From JALYUA01 sp038239305 (GTDB lineage: Bacteria > Acidobacteriota > Thermoanaerobaculia > UBA5066 > Gp7-AA6), in contig JBBSEW010000004.1 in assembly GCA_038239305.1 (NCBI GenBank), positions 1-64,000 on the forward strand: a stretch of DNA of 64,000 bases, in the 5' to 3' direction. The position numbers and the translations under genes are program-made. The notes under the pieces are model-generated. The model saw nothing but the letters and a program-made list of their open reading frames with translations. It did no database searches and was not told where the DNA came from. Numbering within the stretch: position 1 is the stretch's first letter; each line of letters opens with the position of its first letter. Of this stretch, positions 8,739 to 16,634 are shown one piece after another.

Positions 8739-9764
8739 TCAGTCGCCGCCGGTCCGCCGGGCCCTCTCCCAGAGGGACTTGCGGGATATTCCGAGCCGCT
8801 TCGCCGCGAGCGTCCGGTTGCCGCCGGCGCGCCGCAGAGTCTCCGCGATGTAGACGTCCGAGAGCTCTTTCAAGGTCCAGCGGCGTTCGACGGCAGCGGC
8901 GACGAGCGATTCGGACGAGCCGAAGGTCCCGGTGGGCAGGTCTTCCTGGAGCACGTCCGCCCCCTCCGCGGCGAGGACGGCGCGCTCCACGACATGGAGA
9001 AGCTCGCGCACGTTGCCGGGCCAGGGGTGGCGCAGCAGGGCCGATTCGGCCGCGGGCGCGAACCGCCGGGCCGGACGGCCGTAGCTCTTGGCGGCGCGCT
9101 TCAGGAAGAGGCGCGCCAGCGGAAGCAGATCCTCGCGCCGATCGGTCAAGAGGGGAAGGCGCACGGAGACGACGTCGATCCGGTAGAACAGATCCGGCCG
9201 GAACGCACCCTGCTCGACCAGAAGCGGAAGCTCCCGCCGGGAAGAAACGATCAGCCTGGCCCGGAAGGGATGCGACGTCACGCCGCCGAGCCGGCGAAAC
9301 GTTCGCTCCTGGAGCACGCGGAGGAACTTCGCCTGCGCCGCGGGAGAGAGCGACGAGACCTCATCGAGATACGCGGTGCCGTCGGCCGCCACGTCGAGGA
9401 GCCCGCGCTTGGCGGTCAGCGCGCCCGTGAACGCGCCGCGCTCGTGCCCGAAGAGCTCGCTCTCGAACAGGTCGTCCGAGAGGTTCGCCGCATCGATCCG
9501 GACGAACGGGCGCTCCGCCCGGGACGAGGCGTCGTGCAGCGCCCGCGCGAGCCGGTCCTTTCCGGTGCCGCTCTCCCCGACGACGAGAACCGTGCTCGGC
9601 AGGTCGACGGCCCGCTCGAGCGCCGCGATCTCGCGCGCCAGAGTCCGATTGCGCGTCGCGAAGAGCGAACGCAGGGATCGCCGGCGGCGCGGCGGGGCGG
9701 GACGCTCGCCGGTCGGAAGCTCTCCGCCGTCGTCAGGAGGTGGCGGCGAAGCGGCCCGTCTCAT
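8739..9764 (-). CDS. Sigma-54-dependent activator (AAA+ and Fis HTH, no receiver domain)
   Basis: A 341-residue bacterial enhancer-binding protein. It shows Walker A GESGTGKD (63-70), the sigma-54 contact loop GAFTGA (110-115), Walker B TAYLDE, a DLFYRIDVV region, the WPGNVREL motif and a C-terminal Fis-type helix-turn-helix (GNRTLAAKRLGISRKSLWER). The 45 residues before the AAA+ domain are short, Pro/Arg-rich and contain no receiver or GAF domain, so control must come from another partner or from expression level. It overlaps the 3' end of rsfS by 32 bases and is the last gene of the rplU-rsfS group. It shows that this organism uses sigma-54, which matters for the sigma-54 elements at 50624-61385. 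Confidence 0.9.
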   Translation of the reverse strand: MRRAASPPPPDDGGELPTGERPAPPRRRRSLRSLFATRNRTLAREIAALERAVDLPSTVLVVGESGTGKDRLARALHDASSRAERPFVRIDAANLSDDLFESELFGHERGAFTGALTAKRGLLDVAADGTAYLDEVSSLSPAAQAKFLRVLQERTFRRLGGVTSHPFRARLIVSSRRELPLLVEQGAFRPDLFYRIDVVSVRLPLLTDRREDLLPLARLFLKRAAKSYGRPARRFAPAAESALLRHPWPGNVRELLHVVERAVLAAEGADVLQEDLPTGTFGSSESLVAAAVERRWTLKELSDVYIAETLRRAGGNRTLAAKRLGISRKSLWERARRTGGD

Positions 9765-10086
9765 TCTCGGCGTCGCCCCAGAGGCGCTCGAGCGCGTAGA
9801 ACTTGCGGGCCTCCTCCTGGAACACGTGAAACACGACGTCGCCGTAGTCCATCAGGATCCAGTTCGCGGTCGCGAGTCCCTCGATCGAGCTCGGCGTCCC
9901 GAGCGCCTCGGTGATGGCATCCGTGATCGCACGGGCCTGGCGGTCGGAATTCGCGGTCGACAGCACGAAATAGTCCGCCATCGTCGTCAGCTCGGTGAGG
10001 TTGAAGACGAGGACCGCGGAGGCTTTCCTGTCGAGGGCGGCGGAGAGGCCATCTCGAACCCGGTCGAGAGCGGAGAGCGGCTTCAA
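9733..10086 (-). CDS. rsfS: Ribosomal silencing factor RsfS
   Basis: A 117-residue RsfS/YbeB/Iojap family protein that binds L14 and blocks subunit joining when nutrients are scarce. The core matches the family: ADYFVLSTANSDRQARAITDAI, then WILMDYGDVVFHVFQEEARKFYALERLWGDA. Length is normal. It overlaps nadD by 4 bases (ATGA), the common nadD-rsfS arrangement, and overlaps the downstream activator gene by 32 bases. Confidence 0.93.
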   Translation of the reverse strand: MKPLSALDRVRDGLSAALDRKASAVLVFNLTELTTMADYFVLSTANSDRQARAITDAITEALGTPSSIEGLATANWILMDYGDVVFHVFQEEARKFYALERLWGDAENETGRFAATS

Positions 10087-10688
10087 CGCTCGATGCCGTC
10101 CGGTCTGTAGAGAGCCTGCTTCGTGATGTACTCCGCGACGGCTTCGGGAACGCGGCCGTGAGGGCTCAAACCCTGCGCGAGCTCGTCTCGAAGCTCCGTC
10201 GATGCAATTCTAACCGATCCGGCGTCGAAAACCTCCACGCGATCGCTCGCGGCGGCGATTTCCGGAAGGACGAACCCCGTTCCCCGGTACGGGTCGCGAT
10301 AGAAGGCGACGATCCGCGCGAGGCGCAGGATCTCACCGGGCTCCTTCCACCGCGCGAAGCCCGCGAGCACGTCGGTTCCCATCAGCAGCCACATCTCGTC
10401 GCCCGGGGCGCGAGCCGAGAGCGTCCGCAGCGTGTCGACGGTGAACGACGGGCCCTCGCGGTCCAGGTCCTCCAGCGAAATGGACCAGTCCGGCCGCCCG
10501 GAGATCGCGAGGGCCAGCATCGCGACGCGGTGCCGGGAGTCCGTCGGGGGCCGGGTCTTGTGAGGAGAAATGCGCGCGGGAAGGAACAGGATGCGCCCGA
10601 GCCGGTACTTCATTGCCGCTGCTTCTGCCATGGCCACATGGCCCGAGTGAACCGGATCGAACGTTCCGCCGAAAACCCCGATGCGCAA
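10083..10688 (-). CDS. nadD: Nicotinate-nucleotide adenylyltransferase
   Basis: A 201-residue NaMN adenylyltransferase of NAD synthesis. Signatures are GGTFDPVHSGH (8-18) carrying the HxGH-type nucleotide-binding site, LFLPARISPHK, LLMGTDVLAGFARW, and the C-terminal SSTELR-type segment here read IASTELRDEL. The start is TTG directly abutting the obgE stop (TGATTG), with GGAGG about 6 bases upstream inside obgE, so translation is probably coupled to obgE. Confidence 0.93.
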   Translation of the reverse strand: MRIGVFGGTFDPVHSGHVAMAEAAAMKYRLGRILFLPARISPHKTRPPTDSRHRVAMLALAISGRPDWSISLEDLDREGPSFTVDTLRTLSARAPGDEMWLLMGTDVLAGFARWKEPGEILRLARIVAFYRDPYRGTGFVLPEIAAASDRVEVFDAGSVRIASTELRDELAQGLSPHGRVPEAVAEYITKQALYRPDGIER

Positions 10689-11825
10689 TCAGGCCTCCGG
10701 GGACACTTTGGAGCGGCTCTCGCTCCCGGCGTCGACTGCGTCCGGCTCTTCGTCCGCGCTGGAGGACGGGGATGCCGGGAACGTCGACGTCGATTTCGAT
10801 GCGGCTTCCGTTTCCCCATCGATGTCGCCCGCCGGCGCACGGCCGGCCAGCCGGAAGAAATCCCCGACGAGCTCGTCCGTGCCGCGGCGGGTCGCGGCCG
10901 AGGCCTCGCGATAGGGCAGACCACGGCGCCGGGCCGCCTCGCGGATCGAGTCGAGCCGGGCGGGATCCGAGACCGCGTCGCACTTCGAGGCGACGAGGAT
11001 CCGCGGCCGCGCGGCGACCTCGGCGGAGAACTCCCGAAGCTCCTTCTCGAGCACGGAGACGTCTTCCTCCGCGTCTCCGGCGGCCGACGCGTCCACGAGA
11101 TGGCACAGCAGACGGCATCTCTCGACGTGCTTCAGAAAACGGATCCCGAGACCCGCTCCGTCGTGAGCGCCTTCGATCAAGCCCGGGATGTCGGCGACGA
11201 CGAGCGTGGCGTGGTCGTGCCCCCGCACCACGCCGAGATGCGGCACGAGAGTCGTGAACGGGTAGTCGGCGATCTTCGGCTTCGCCGCGGAGATCACCGA
11301 GATCAGGGTGGACTTGCCGGCATTCGGGAACCCGACGATCGCGACGTCGGCGAGAAGCTTCAGCTCGACCGCGAGCCGGCGCTCGGCGCCCGGAAGACCT
11401 TTCTTGGCGAAGCGGGGCGTCTGGCGCGTCGAGGTGGCGAAATGCTGGTTTCCCCAGCCGCCGTTGCCGCCTCCGGCGAGCAGAACCTTCTCCCCCGCGG
11501 TCACGAGGTCCGCGACGCGCTCGCCGGTGTCGGCGTCCGTCACGACCGAGCCGAGCGGCAGCGGGACGACGACGTCCGCGCCCGAGCTCCCGTGGCAGTT
11601 GGAGCCGAGTCCGTGTTGGCCGCGTTCGGCCTTGAACAGGTTGTGGTGCCTCAAGTGGTACAGCGTCGTGAAGGAAGGATCGGCAAGCGCCCAGACGGAG
11701 CCGCCATGGCCGCCGTCCCCGCCGGACGGGCCGCCGCGCGGGACGAACTTCTCCCGCCGGAAGGCGATGCAGCCGTGGCCGCCGTCGCCGCCCTTGACTC
11801 GGATCTCGGCGGAGTCGATGAACAT
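10689..11825 (-). CDS. obgE: GTPase Obg/CgtA
   Basis: A 378-residue ribosome-assembly and stress GTPase. The glycine-rich Obg fold occupies 1-158 (GGDGGHGCIAFRREKF, GGNGGWGNQHF). The G domain follows with GFPNAGKST (G1), DIPGLIEGAHDGAGLG (G3 and switch II) and ASKCD (G4). The last 60 residues are an acidic Ser/Asp/Glu-rich tail with no known domain. It sits between rpmA and nadD, the conserved rplU-rpmA-obgE order. Confidence 0.95.
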   Translation of the reverse strand: MFIDSAEIRVKGGDGGHGCIAFRREKFVPRGGPSGGDGGHGGSVWALADPSFTTLYHLRHHNLFKAERGQHGLGSNCHGSSGADVVVPLPLGSVVTDADTGERVADLVTAGEKVLLAGGGNGGWGNQHFATSTRQTPRFAKKGLPGAERRLAVELKLLADVAIVGFPNAGKSTLISVISAAKPKIADYPFTTLVPHLGVVRGHDHATLVVADIPGLIEGAHDGAGLGIRFLKHVERCRLLCHLVDASAAGDAEEDVSVLEKELREFSAEVAARPRILVASKCDAVSDPARLDSIREAARRRGLPYREASAATRRGTDELVGDFFRLAGRAPAGDIDGETEAASKSTSTFPASPSSSADEEPDAVDAGSESRSKVSPEA

Positions 11826-11854
11826 GGATGAAGGGATGAAGGGATGAAGGATGG
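11826..11854. repeat. 9-base tandem repeat GATGAAGGG
   Basis: Three copies directly upstream of the obgE start codon, continuing into a degenerate fourth. The repeat also supplies AGGG stretches near the start on the opposite strand. It is locus specific in this window. Confidence 0.7.
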
Positions 11855-11956
11855 AAGACGAGTGCGGCCGGCTATCGGCTGTCAGCTGTCATGGATCAGC
11901 CGGACAGGGAGCGGGCAGCGGAGGAGGCGCTGAGCGCTGACGGTCGAGGCGAAACC

Positions 11957-12232
11957 CTAAGCCTTCGCCTCTTGCGCTTCGAGAGGCGCGATCGAGATGA
12001 CCCGGCCGTCGCGGCCGCGGTCGTGGTACTGCACGACCCCGGGGACCTTCGCGAAGAGGGTGTCGTCCTTGCCGCGGCCGACGTTCAGGCCCGGAAAGAA
12101 ACGCGTGCCGCGCTGGCGTACGAGAATGGAGCCGCCCGTTACGGTCTCGCCGGCGAACCGCTTGACGCCGAGGCGCTGGGAGTTCGAATCGCGCCCGTTG
12201 CGCGACGAGCCCTGACCTTTTTTGTGTGCCAT
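11957..12232 (-). CDS. rpmA: 50S ribosomal protein L27
   Basis: A 91-residue ribosomal protein near the peptidyl-transferase centre. The N-terminus MAHKKGQGSSRNGRDSNSQR and GSILVRQRGTRFFPG are diagnostic. No N-terminal leader needing cleavage is present. It starts 3 bases after the rplU stop. Confidence 0.97.
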   Translation of the reverse strand: MAHKKGQGSSRNGRDSNSQRLGVKRFAGETVTGGSILVRQRGTRFFPGLNVGRGKDDTLFAKVPGVVQYHDRGRDGRVISIAPLEAQEAKA

Positions 12233-12235
12233 GCG

Positions 12236-12550
12236 CTATTCCCCCTCGAATCCGTCGATCCGAATTTCGATCATCGACTGGCGGTGACCCTTGGTCCGCC
12301 GGTACTGCTTGGTCCTCTTCTTCTTGAAGACGAGAACCTTCTTCGTCCGGATGGGGCCGAGAACCGTGGCCTTCACGGCGACGCCCTTCGAGTCGGAGCC
12401 CTTTTTGCCCTCGCGACCTCCGATGAAAACGATCTCGGACAGCCGGATCTCCTTGCCTTTCGAGACGTCGCCCTCGGGCGTCTCGATGCGAAGGACGTCG
12501 CCGGCAGCGACTTTGTGTTGTTTCCCGCCCGCGCGGACGATGGCGTACAT
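12236..12550 (-). CDS. rplU: 50S ribosomal protein L21
   Basis: A 104-residue L21. MYAIVRAGGKQHKV begins the protein, and the basic KKKRTKQYRRTKGHRQ segment binds 23S rRNA. The ATG at 12550 was chosen because it starts the conserved domain, is preceded by GGGAGGT, and lies downstream of a good promoter (12582-12609). The open frame extends upstream only through repeat DNA. Confidence 0.96.
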   Translation of the reverse strand: MYAIVRAGGKQHKVAAGDVLRIETPEGDVSKGKEIRLSEIVFIGGREGKKGSDSKGVAVKATVLGPIRTKKVLVFKKKRTKQYRRTKGHRQSMIEIRIDGFEGE

Positions 12551-12581
12551 GAAACCTCCCCGTACCGAAGCAGAACCGTGG

Positions 12582-12609
12582 ATTCTATGGTTTGGGGCCG
12601 GGAAGTCAA
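12582..12609 (-). promoter_or_regulatory. Sigma-70 type promoter of the rplU-rpmA operon
   Basis: TTGACT (12604-12609), a 16-base spacer and TAGAAT (12582-12587) read toward rplU. This gives a leader of about 25 bases containing GGGAGGT. Confidence 0.65.
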
Positions 12610-12676
12610 GTCTTGGGGGGGATTGAGGGGCCTGAGGGAGGATTTGGAGCCTCCATCGTCCTCTCTGCCATCCCGA

Positions 12677-12766
12677 ATCGGATGATCGGATGATCGGATG
12701 ATCGGGTGATCGGGTGATCGGGTGATCAATCCGGCGGAAATCGGGTGATCGGAGGATCGGAAATCG
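12677..12766. repeat. GATCGG(G/A)T 8-base array, copy 1
   Basis: About six head-to-tail 8-base units, then AATC and a spacer, then ATCGGGTGATCGGAGGATCGG. The same array plus spacer plus tail organisation recurs at 28924-28990. Confidence 0.8.
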
Positions 12767-12856
12767 AGAAAGCGCGCGAGTTCGGACCTGCTTGCGGGAA
12801 AGAGCGGGGGCCGTGGAATCTCGAAGTCGGTGGCGATGGGAGCAGGAGAGTGGCGG

Positions 12857-12891
12857 CGTTCCGATCATCCGATCATCCGATCACCCGATCG
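12857..12891. repeat. GATCGGGT-family array, inverted partner
   Basis: Reads CCGATCATCCGATCATCC on the plus strand, the reverse complement of the array at 12677-12766. It could form a long-range hairpin with it. Confidence 0.75.
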
Positions 12892-12907
12892 CGGCGCGAC
12901 GCGCCGC

Positions 12908-13342
12908 CTAGTCTTCGTCGATCTCGTCCGGCAGCTCGTTCCGATCCTTTGTGCCGCGCGGAAAATGCTGTTTGAGGAGCTCTCCGACCCGTTCGACGCC
13001 CGCGATCATGCCCTCGGTGAACTGGCCGCGCCGGAAGGCCTGCTCCATCGCGGAGGCGGTCTCCTTCCAGAAGGCGTCTCCGCACTTCTCGTGAATGCCG
13101 TCGTCTCCCAGAATCTGGAACTTCCGGATCCGCGGCGCGATATAGAGGAGAACGCCGTTTCGTTCCGCCGTCGCCGCCATGCCGAGCTTGTCGAACCGCT
13201 CCCGCGCCCGCGCCTCGATGTCGACGGGCTCGTGCCGGGTGACATGGACCCGGATTTCTCCGGACGTGCCGGACTCGGCCCGGCCGATGGCGGCGACCAC
13301 GCGCTCCGAGTCGAGCTCGGAGAGGAAATGCCGGACTCTCAT
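12908..13342 (-). CDS. Small TPM-domain protein (cytoplasmic type)
   Basis: A 144-residue protein made almost entirely of a TPM (TLP18.3/Psb32/MOLO-1) domain: ERVVAAIGRAESGTSGEIRVHV, NGVLLYIAPRIRKFQILGDDGIHEKCG and the helical C-terminus FTEGMIAGVERVGELLKQHFP. There is no signal peptide. The ATG at 13342 begins one base after the stop of the upstream TPM gene; the longer open frame only re-reads its Gly-rich tail. Pairing of an exported and a non-exported TPM protein with LemA is common and points to a shared envelope function, which is not established. Confidence 0.8.
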   Translation of the reverse strand: MRVRHFLSELDSERVVAAIGRAESGTSGEIRVHVTRHEPVDIEARARERFDKLGMAATAERNGVLLYIAPRIRKFQILGDDGIHEKCGDAFWKETASAMEQAFRRGQFTEGMIAGVERVGELLKQHFPRGTKDRNELPDEIDED

Positions 13343-13343
13343 C

Positions 13344-14207
13344 TCACCAGCTCCCCGAGGAGCCGCCGCCACCCGAGAATCCGCCCCCGCCCGAGAATCC
13401 GCCGCCCCCGCCGGAGAATCCGCCGCCTCCGCCCGAGAACCCGCCGCCGCCTCCGAATCCCCCGAAACCGCCCCAGCCACCCCAGCCTCCCGAGCGCCAC
13501 CCTCCGCGTCCATACGTGCGATGGCGGGGCCGCAGGATAAAGGGCAGAACGAAGAAGATGAGAAACGGCCAGAGGAAGTTCGACAGCCCCAGGCCGCTGC
13601 GCCGCCGCCCGCCTCCTCGCCGTTCGTTGGCGGTCGATCCGGCGCCCTTGTATTCGCCCTTCGCGGCCGCCATCAGGGCGGCCATACCCGCCTCGACGCC
13701 GGCGGTGTAATCGTTCTCCTTGAAGTGCGGGGCGATCTCTTCCTCGCGGATCCGCGCCGTGGTGGCGTCGGGGATCGCACCTTCGAGACCGTAGCCGACT
13801 TCGATCCGCATCTTCCGGTCATCCAGGAACGCGAAGAAACCGACGCCGTTGTTCTCTTTCTTCTGACCGATGCCCCACGCCTTCATGGCGTTGACCGCGA
13901 ACTCCTCGATCGACGTGTTCTCCGGGAGCCGCCGGTCGATCCAGACGATCATCTGGATCGACGTGTCCCGTTCGAACTGTTCGAGGCGCGCGTTCAGTGC
14001 CTCGGCGCGCGAGGCGTCGAGAACGCCCGCGCGGTCGGTGACGTAGCGCGACGGCTTGGGCGGCACCTCGGGTCCCGCGGCGAGCGCGGCCGGGGCAGAC
14101 GCCAGCCCGAGCAGCAGGCCGCCCATGACGAAGGCGGCGACGAGGACCGCGATGCCCGCGCGGCGGACCGCTCGATCGCCGCAACGCGCGGACTTCCGCA
14201 TTCTCAA
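13344..14207 (-). CDS. Exported TPM-domain protein with glycine-rich C-terminal tail
   Basis: A 287-residue envelope protein. It has a signal peptide or anchor (about 15-43), a TPM domain (about 53-175, with VTDRAGVLD, IQMIVWIDRRLPENTSIEEFA, NNGVGFFAFLDDRKMRIEVGYGLEGAIPD), a membrane helix (NFLWPFLIFFVLPFIL) and a low-complexity GGGGFSGGGG tail of about 65 residues ending GSW. The tail architecture matches the YgcG group. The start may be TTG at 14207 or ATG at 14201. It is located 43 bases after lemA and is probably co-transcribed with it. Confidence 0.85.
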   Translation of the reverse strand: MRMRKSARCGDRAVRRAGIAVLVAAFVMGGLLLGLASAPAALAAGPEVPPKPSRYVTDRAGVLDASRAEALNARLEQFERDTSIQMIVWIDRRLPENTSIEEFAVNAMKAWGIGQKKENNGVGFFAFLDDRKMRIEVGYGLEGAIPDATTARIREEEIAPHFKENDYTAGVEAGMAALMAAAKGEYKGAGSTANERRGGGRRRSGLGLSNFLWPFLIFFVLPFILRPRHRTYGRGGWRSGGWGGWGGFGGFGGGGGFSGGGGGFSGGGGGFSGGGGFSGGGGSSGSW

Positions 14208-14250
14208 GGCCTCAATCCCGGAACCCCTCGGGGCCGTTCCGCTCCGGCCG

Positions 14251-14889
14251 TCAGCGCGCCGGTGCGGGCGCAGCGGGAGTGGCGCCGAAGGAGAAATTGA
14301 CGGCGGGCGGCTTGTCCGATCCCGCGGTCGAGTGGAAGTACGGCTTCTCCTTGAATCCGAGCATGCGTCCCGTGATGTTGGTCGGGAACTTCATGAGCGT
14401 CGTGTTGTAGCCCTGCGCGGCATCGTTGAACCGCATCCGCTCGACGGCGATCCGGTTTTCCGTCCCCTCGAGCTGAGCCTGCAGGTCGCGAAAATTCGCG
14501 TTCGCCTTGAGCTCCGGATACTTCTCGACGACGACGAGGAGCCGGGAGAGAGCCGATCCGAGCGCTCCCTGCGCCGCCTCGTACTTGGCGAGCTGGGCGG
14601 GATCCGTGGGCGCCTGCCCGGGGTTGATCGTCGCCTGGCCGACCGACGCGCGCGCGCGGACGACGTCTTCGAGCGTCGATTTCTCGAACTGGGCCGCGCC
14701 CTGGACCGTGGCCACCAGGTTGGGCACGAGGTCCGCGCGGCGCTGGTACTGGTTCTCGACCTGAGCCCACTGCTTGTCGACTTCCTGTCCGAGGGTCACG
14801 AGGCGGTTGTTCGTGCCGGCAACCGAGATGCCGATGATCACGACGAGCACGACAACCAGGGCCAGGCAACCGAGGCCGATCTTGCCCAT
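14251..14889 (-). CDS. lemA: LemA family protein
   Basis: A 212-residue single-pass membrane protein. A membrane segment (about 7-25) is followed by NRLVTLGQEVDKQWAQVENQYQRRADLVPNLV, the LemA hallmark, then long helices. The FNDAAQGYNTTLMKFPTNI segment is also characteristic. A GGGAGGAAAAC ribosome-binding site precedes the ATG, and TAGAAT (14922-14927) is a possible -10. It heads the lemA-TPM-TPM operon. The family's biochemical role is unknown. Confidence 0.92.
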   Translation of the reverse strand: MGKIGLGCLALVVVLVVIIGISVAGTNNRLVTLGQEVDKQWAQVENQYQRRADLVPNLVATVQGAAQFEKSTLEDVVRARASVGQATINPGQAPTDPAQLAKYEAAQGALGSALSRLLVVVEKYPELKANANFRDLQAQLEGTENRIAVERMRFNDAAQGYNTTLMKFPTNITGRMLGFKEKPYFHSTAGSDKPPAVNFSFGATPAAPAPAR

Positions 14890-14977
14890 GAGTTTTCCTC
14901 CCTTTATGTGAAGCGGTTCCGATTCTATCGCGAGGGACGATGCGCTCTGGACGAGGCTCCGCAGAGGCGGCCGCGGC

Positions 14978-15457
14978 CTACGTCGCGAGCTTCTCGAGAA
15001 ACCGGGGCGGAAGATACGCCTTCAGGGATCCCGACGAGCGTCCCGTGAGAGAGACCCGGGCGACGGCCGCCTTTTTCATGGGTATCTCGAAACCGGGCCC
15101 TCCCACGAGAAGACCCAGCAGCGCTCCCAGGTGCGGCTGATGACCCACGATCAGGGCGTTCCCCTCCCCCGCCGCAATCTCGCGCAGGATCTCCTCGGGG
15201 TCGCGGTCCGGCTCGAGCGAGCGGGACTCCGAAAACTCGATTCCGAGCGCGCGTGCGGCCGGCTCGGCCGTCTGGATCGCGCGGCGAAAGGGCGAGCTCA
15301 AGATCCTCGTGACGCCCGGTTCGAGCGCGGCGAGACCACGGGCGACGGACCGCGCCCGCAGGAGCCCTTCCGGAGTCAGCTCACGATCGTCATCGCGGCC
15401 GGACGGGGCGTGATCCACGGCGGCGGCGTGGCGAAGCAGCCAGAGATCGATCGGCAT
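14978..15457 (-). CDS. sixA: SixA-type phosphohistidine phosphatase
   Basis: A 159-residue histidine phosphatase superfamily member. The catalytic RHA (R9-H10) lies in LWLLRHAAAV, followed by DDDRELTPEG, SSPFRRAIQTAE and the second catalytic His in VGHQPHLG. It is the short SixA type that removes phosphate from His-containing phosphotransfer domains. The start lies 6 bases after a TAGAAT box with no ribosome-binding site. Confidence 0.88.
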   Translation of the reverse strand: MPIDLWLLRHAAAVDHAPSGRDDDRELTPEGLLRARSVARGLAALEPGVTRILSSPFRRAIQTAEPAARALGIEFSESRSLEPDRDPEEILREIAAGEGNALIVGHQPHLGALLGLLVGGPGFEIPMKKAAVARVSLTGRSSGSLKAYLPPRFLEKLAT

Positions 15458-15463
15458 CTCCCG

Positions 15464-15469
15464 ATTCTA
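15464..15469 (-). promoter_or_regulatory. Putative -10 box TAGAAT of sixA
   Basis: TAGAATCGGGA lies directly before the ATG. The same string TAGAATCGGGA precedes the GTG of mqnC (17816-17821). Confidence 0.45.
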
Positions 15470-15471
15470 TG

Positions 15472-15541
15472 GGAGGCGGGCGGGCGGGCCGGCGGGATGG
15501 CGGGAAGGCGGGAAGGCGGGAAGGCGGGAAGGCGGGAAGCC
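15472..15541. repeat. 7-base tandem repeat GGCGGGA/AGGCGGG
   Basis: About nine imperfect copies of GGCGGGA between the divergent sixA and kinase genes, where their promoters should lie. It is locus specific. Confidence 0.75.
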
Positions 15542-15560
15542 GGAGTTATGCTCGGCCCCC

Positions 15561-16634
15561 ATGTCTCTGCAGCCCGGAGAGCTCCTCGGCCCTTACGAAA
15601 TCCTCGGGCCCCTTGGAAAGGGGGGCTTCGGCGAGGTGTATCGCGCCCGGGACAACCGCCTCCGCCGGGAAGTCGCCTTGAAGCTCCTCTCGGCGGCCGA
15701 CGCGAACGACGAGGCCTCGCTCGCGCGCTTCCAGAGGGAGACGCACGTCGTCGCGGCCCTGAACCATCCCAACATCATGGCGATTCACGACACGGGATCG
15801 CACGGTGGGGTTCCCTACGCCGTCACGGAATTCCTGCAGGGGGAGAATCTCGCGGACCGCCTCCGCTCGGGCGCGCTCGCCGAAAAGCGGGCGACGGAGA
15901 TCGCGTGCCAGATCGCCAACGGTCTCGCGGCGGCCCACGCCCAGGGCGTCGTCCATCGCGACATCAAGCCGGAGAACATCTTCCTGACGAACGACGGCCG
16001 CTCCAAGATCCTCGATTTCGGCATCGCGCGGGTCGAACGTCCGACGCGGCGTATCGCGGCACAGGGCATGGGATCGATCCTCGGCAGCGGCGGATCCGGC
16101 GCCTCGAGCGGCAACGTCATCGTCGGGACCGCCGGGTACATCTCGCCGGAGCAGATCCGGGGAAAGCGCGCCGATCCTCGCAGCGACATCTTCTCGCTCG
16201 GTGCCGTCTACTACGAGATGCTCACGGGCCGGCGCGCCTTCATCCGCGAGACCGCCATCGACACGCTCGGAGCCGTGCTGCGGGACGAGCCGGCGAAGTA
16301 CCCGGAGACGCAGAAGATCCCGCCCGAGCTCTCGCGGTTTGTCCTCCGCTGCCTCGAGAAGGATCCCGCCGACCGTTATCAATCCGCCGCGGACCTCCTG
16401 ATCGACCTGCGCTTCCGGCAGGCGGAACAGGTTCAGGAATCCGTCAACCGCGTTCACTTCCGCAGCGAGCCTCCATGGAAACGGCGCCGCACGCGCCTCC
16501 TCCTCCGCTTCATCGGCGGCGTCGTCCTCTTCGTGCTTGGCGTCTGGGCGGGCTCGTGCTGGGAACGGACGCGAAACGGCGGACCCCGAGTCGAGCTGCC
16601 GACCCCCGCGGCCGCGGAGATCGCTCCGGTCTAG
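15561..16634 (+). CDS. Membrane Ser/Thr protein kinase (PknB type, short extracytoplasmic tail)
   Basis: A 357-residue Hanks-type kinase. It has a Gly-rich loop GKGGFGEVY (19-27), catalytic Lys41 in VALKLL, HRDIKPEN (132-139, Asp134), DFG (152-154), an activation-segment insertion rich in Gly/Ser, GTAGYISPEQ, and DIFSLGAVYYEML. A single membrane helix (about 313-333) is followed by only about 25 residues outside. No PASTA or TPR sensor is present, so input probably comes from a partner. TATGCT (15547-15552) lies 8 bases before the ATG. Its stop overlaps the mqnC stop in a shared CTAG. Confidence 0.92.
   Translation: MSLQPGELLGPYEILGPLGKGGFGEVYRARDNRLRREVALKLLSAADANDEASLARFQRETHVVAALNHPNIMAIHDTGSHGGVPYAVTEFLQGENLADRLRSGALAEKRATEIACQIANGLAAAHAQGVVHRDIKPENIFLTNDGRSKILDFGIARVERPTRRIAAQGMGSILGSGGSGASSGNVIVGTAGYISPEQIRGKRADPRSDIFSLGAVYYEMLTGRRAFIRETAIDTLGAVLRDEPAKYPETQKIPPELSRFVLRCLEKDPADRYQSAADLLIDLRFRQAEQVQESVNRVHFRSEPPWKRRRTRLLLRFIGGVVLFVLGVWAGSCWERTRNGGPRVELPTPAAAEIAPV

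Larger units (their letters stand above)
12551..12907. other. 357-base gap: rplU promoter plus inverted GATCGGGT arrays
   Basis: Holds the rplU promoter and two arrays of the GATCGGGT/GATCGGAT family facing each other (12677-12766 and 12857-12891), separated by about 90 bases without recognised features. Confidence 0.6.

Noticed and set aside
12677..12766. Possible CRISPR array
   Set aside because: Units are 8 bases head to tail without unique spacers, and no cas genes are nearby.
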